Positions 14,179 to 14,679 of a stretch of 14,679 nucleotides of DNA are shown here, piece by piece. The position numbers and the translations under genes are program-made. Numbering within the stretch: position 1 is the stretch's first letter; each line of letters opens with the position of its first letter. The stretch is from an uncultured Sutterella sp. (GTDB lineage Bacteria > Pseudomonadota > Gammaproteobacteria > Burkholderiales > Burkholderiaceae_F). The notes below the pieces were generated by a model that had not been told where the DNA came from, did not search any database, and worked only from the letters and a program-made list of their open reading frames with translations. The stretch covers positions 1-14,679 of the forward strand of contig CABSHY010000014.1 in NCBI GenBank assembly GCA_902477615.1. The letters run 5' to 3'.

Positions 14179-14679
14179 ATGAAAGAAGTTCGTAAAGTTG
14201 TCTTTCCGGTCGCAGGTTTAGGTACGCGTTTTTTACCGGCCACCAAGGCCATGCCAAAAGAAATGTTGCCGGTCGTTGATAAGCCTTTGATTCAGTACGC
14301 CGTGGAAGAAGCGTATGCCGCCGGTATCACGGACATGATTTTCATTACGGGCCGCTACAAGCGCGCCATTGAAGACCATTTCGATAAAGCTCCGATGTTG
14401 GAAAAAGAGCTCATCGAAAAGGGCAAAGAAGAGCTTTTGCAAACGGTGCGCTCCATTGCGCCAATGGGCGTGACCTTTGTCTACATCCGTCAACCTGAAC
14501 CGTTGGGCCTTGGCCACGCCATTTTGTGTGCTCAACCGGTGGTGGGCGATGAACCCTTTGCCGTGATGTTGGCAGACGACTTAATTGATGCGCAAAAGTC
14601 TGCGATCGGTCAATTAATTGATGTTCGCCGTCAAATGGGCGGTGGTAACGTGTTGGCCGTGCAAGACGTGCCTTTGGCC
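14179..14679 (+). CDS. galU: UTP-glucose-1-phosphate uridylyltransferase GalU (3' end beyond window)
   Basis: GalU makes UDP-glucose from UTP and glucose-1-phosphate, the entry to UDP-sugars for envelope polysaccharides and the substrate pool for GalE. Only the first 167 codons are here; the frame is open at the window edge. The start [20 protein letters not shown] and the following [15 protein letters not shown] are diagnostic of the nucleotidyltransferase site (G13-R17, K27). LGLGHAI and the metal-binding Asp pair in MLADDL are also visible. The ATG is preceded by TAGG nine bases upstream. Confidence 0.96.
   Translation, partial: MKEVRKVVFPVAGLGTRFLPATKAMPKEMLPVVDKPLIQYAVEEAYAAGITDMIFITGRYKRAIEDHFDKAPMLEKELIEKGKEELLQTVRSIAPMGVTFVYIRQPEPLGLGHAILCAQPVVGDEPFAVMLADDLIDAQKSAIGQLIDVRRQMGGGNVLAVQDVPLA

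Overview
This is a moderate-GC (estimated by eye in the high 40s percent) Gram-negative chromosomal segment. Gene content and order point to a betaproteobacterium of the order Burkholderiales, plausibly a Sutterella/Parasutterella-like gut lineage. That placement is inference from gene content (divergent ssb/uvrA, yqgE-ruvX, plsC next to apaH, a YeaK-type editing protein, a PlpD-type patatin), not from a search. I saw no rRNA, tRNA, CRISPR, transposase, integrase or phage gene.

Layout. 1-201 is a leader region with no assignable gene. 202-1731 encodes a membrane sensor protein whose C-terminus is only the last ~55 residues of an EAL domain. A strong bidirectional hairpin separates it from the convergent ssb. 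ssb (minus) and uvrA (plus) diverge from a 359-bp spacer holding several dyads and a terminator-like hairpin in the ssb leader. uvrA is followed after 6 bp by rfbD, which converges on galE. galE diverges from a large secreted patatin/POTRA/beta-barrel protein. That gene converges within 13 bp on a tandem pair of DUF2721 membrane genes; yeaK lies upstream of the pair on the same strand. yeaK diverges from a tight yqgE-ruvX-plsC operon, which ends at a bidirectional terminator facing apaH. apaH diverges from galU, which is cut by the window end.

How the genes work together. Three themes recur. DNA maintenance: SSB, UvrA and RuvX/YqgF. Nucleotide-sugar and envelope supply: RmlD, GalE and GalU for surface polysaccharide precursors, and PlsC for phosphatidic acid. 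Quality control and nucleotide signalling: YeaK removes mischarged amino acids from tRNA, ApaH hydrolyses Ap4A, and the first gene descends from a cyclic-di-GMP protein. The patatin protein looks like a type Vd autotransporter that carries its own lipase to the cell surface.

This is mostly housekeeping DNA. The most unusual items are the EAL-remnant sensor, the hairpin plus U-run just upstream of ssb, the dyads in the ssb-uvrA spacer with no classical LexA box, and the DUF2721 duplication. I found no clear new multi-gene system.
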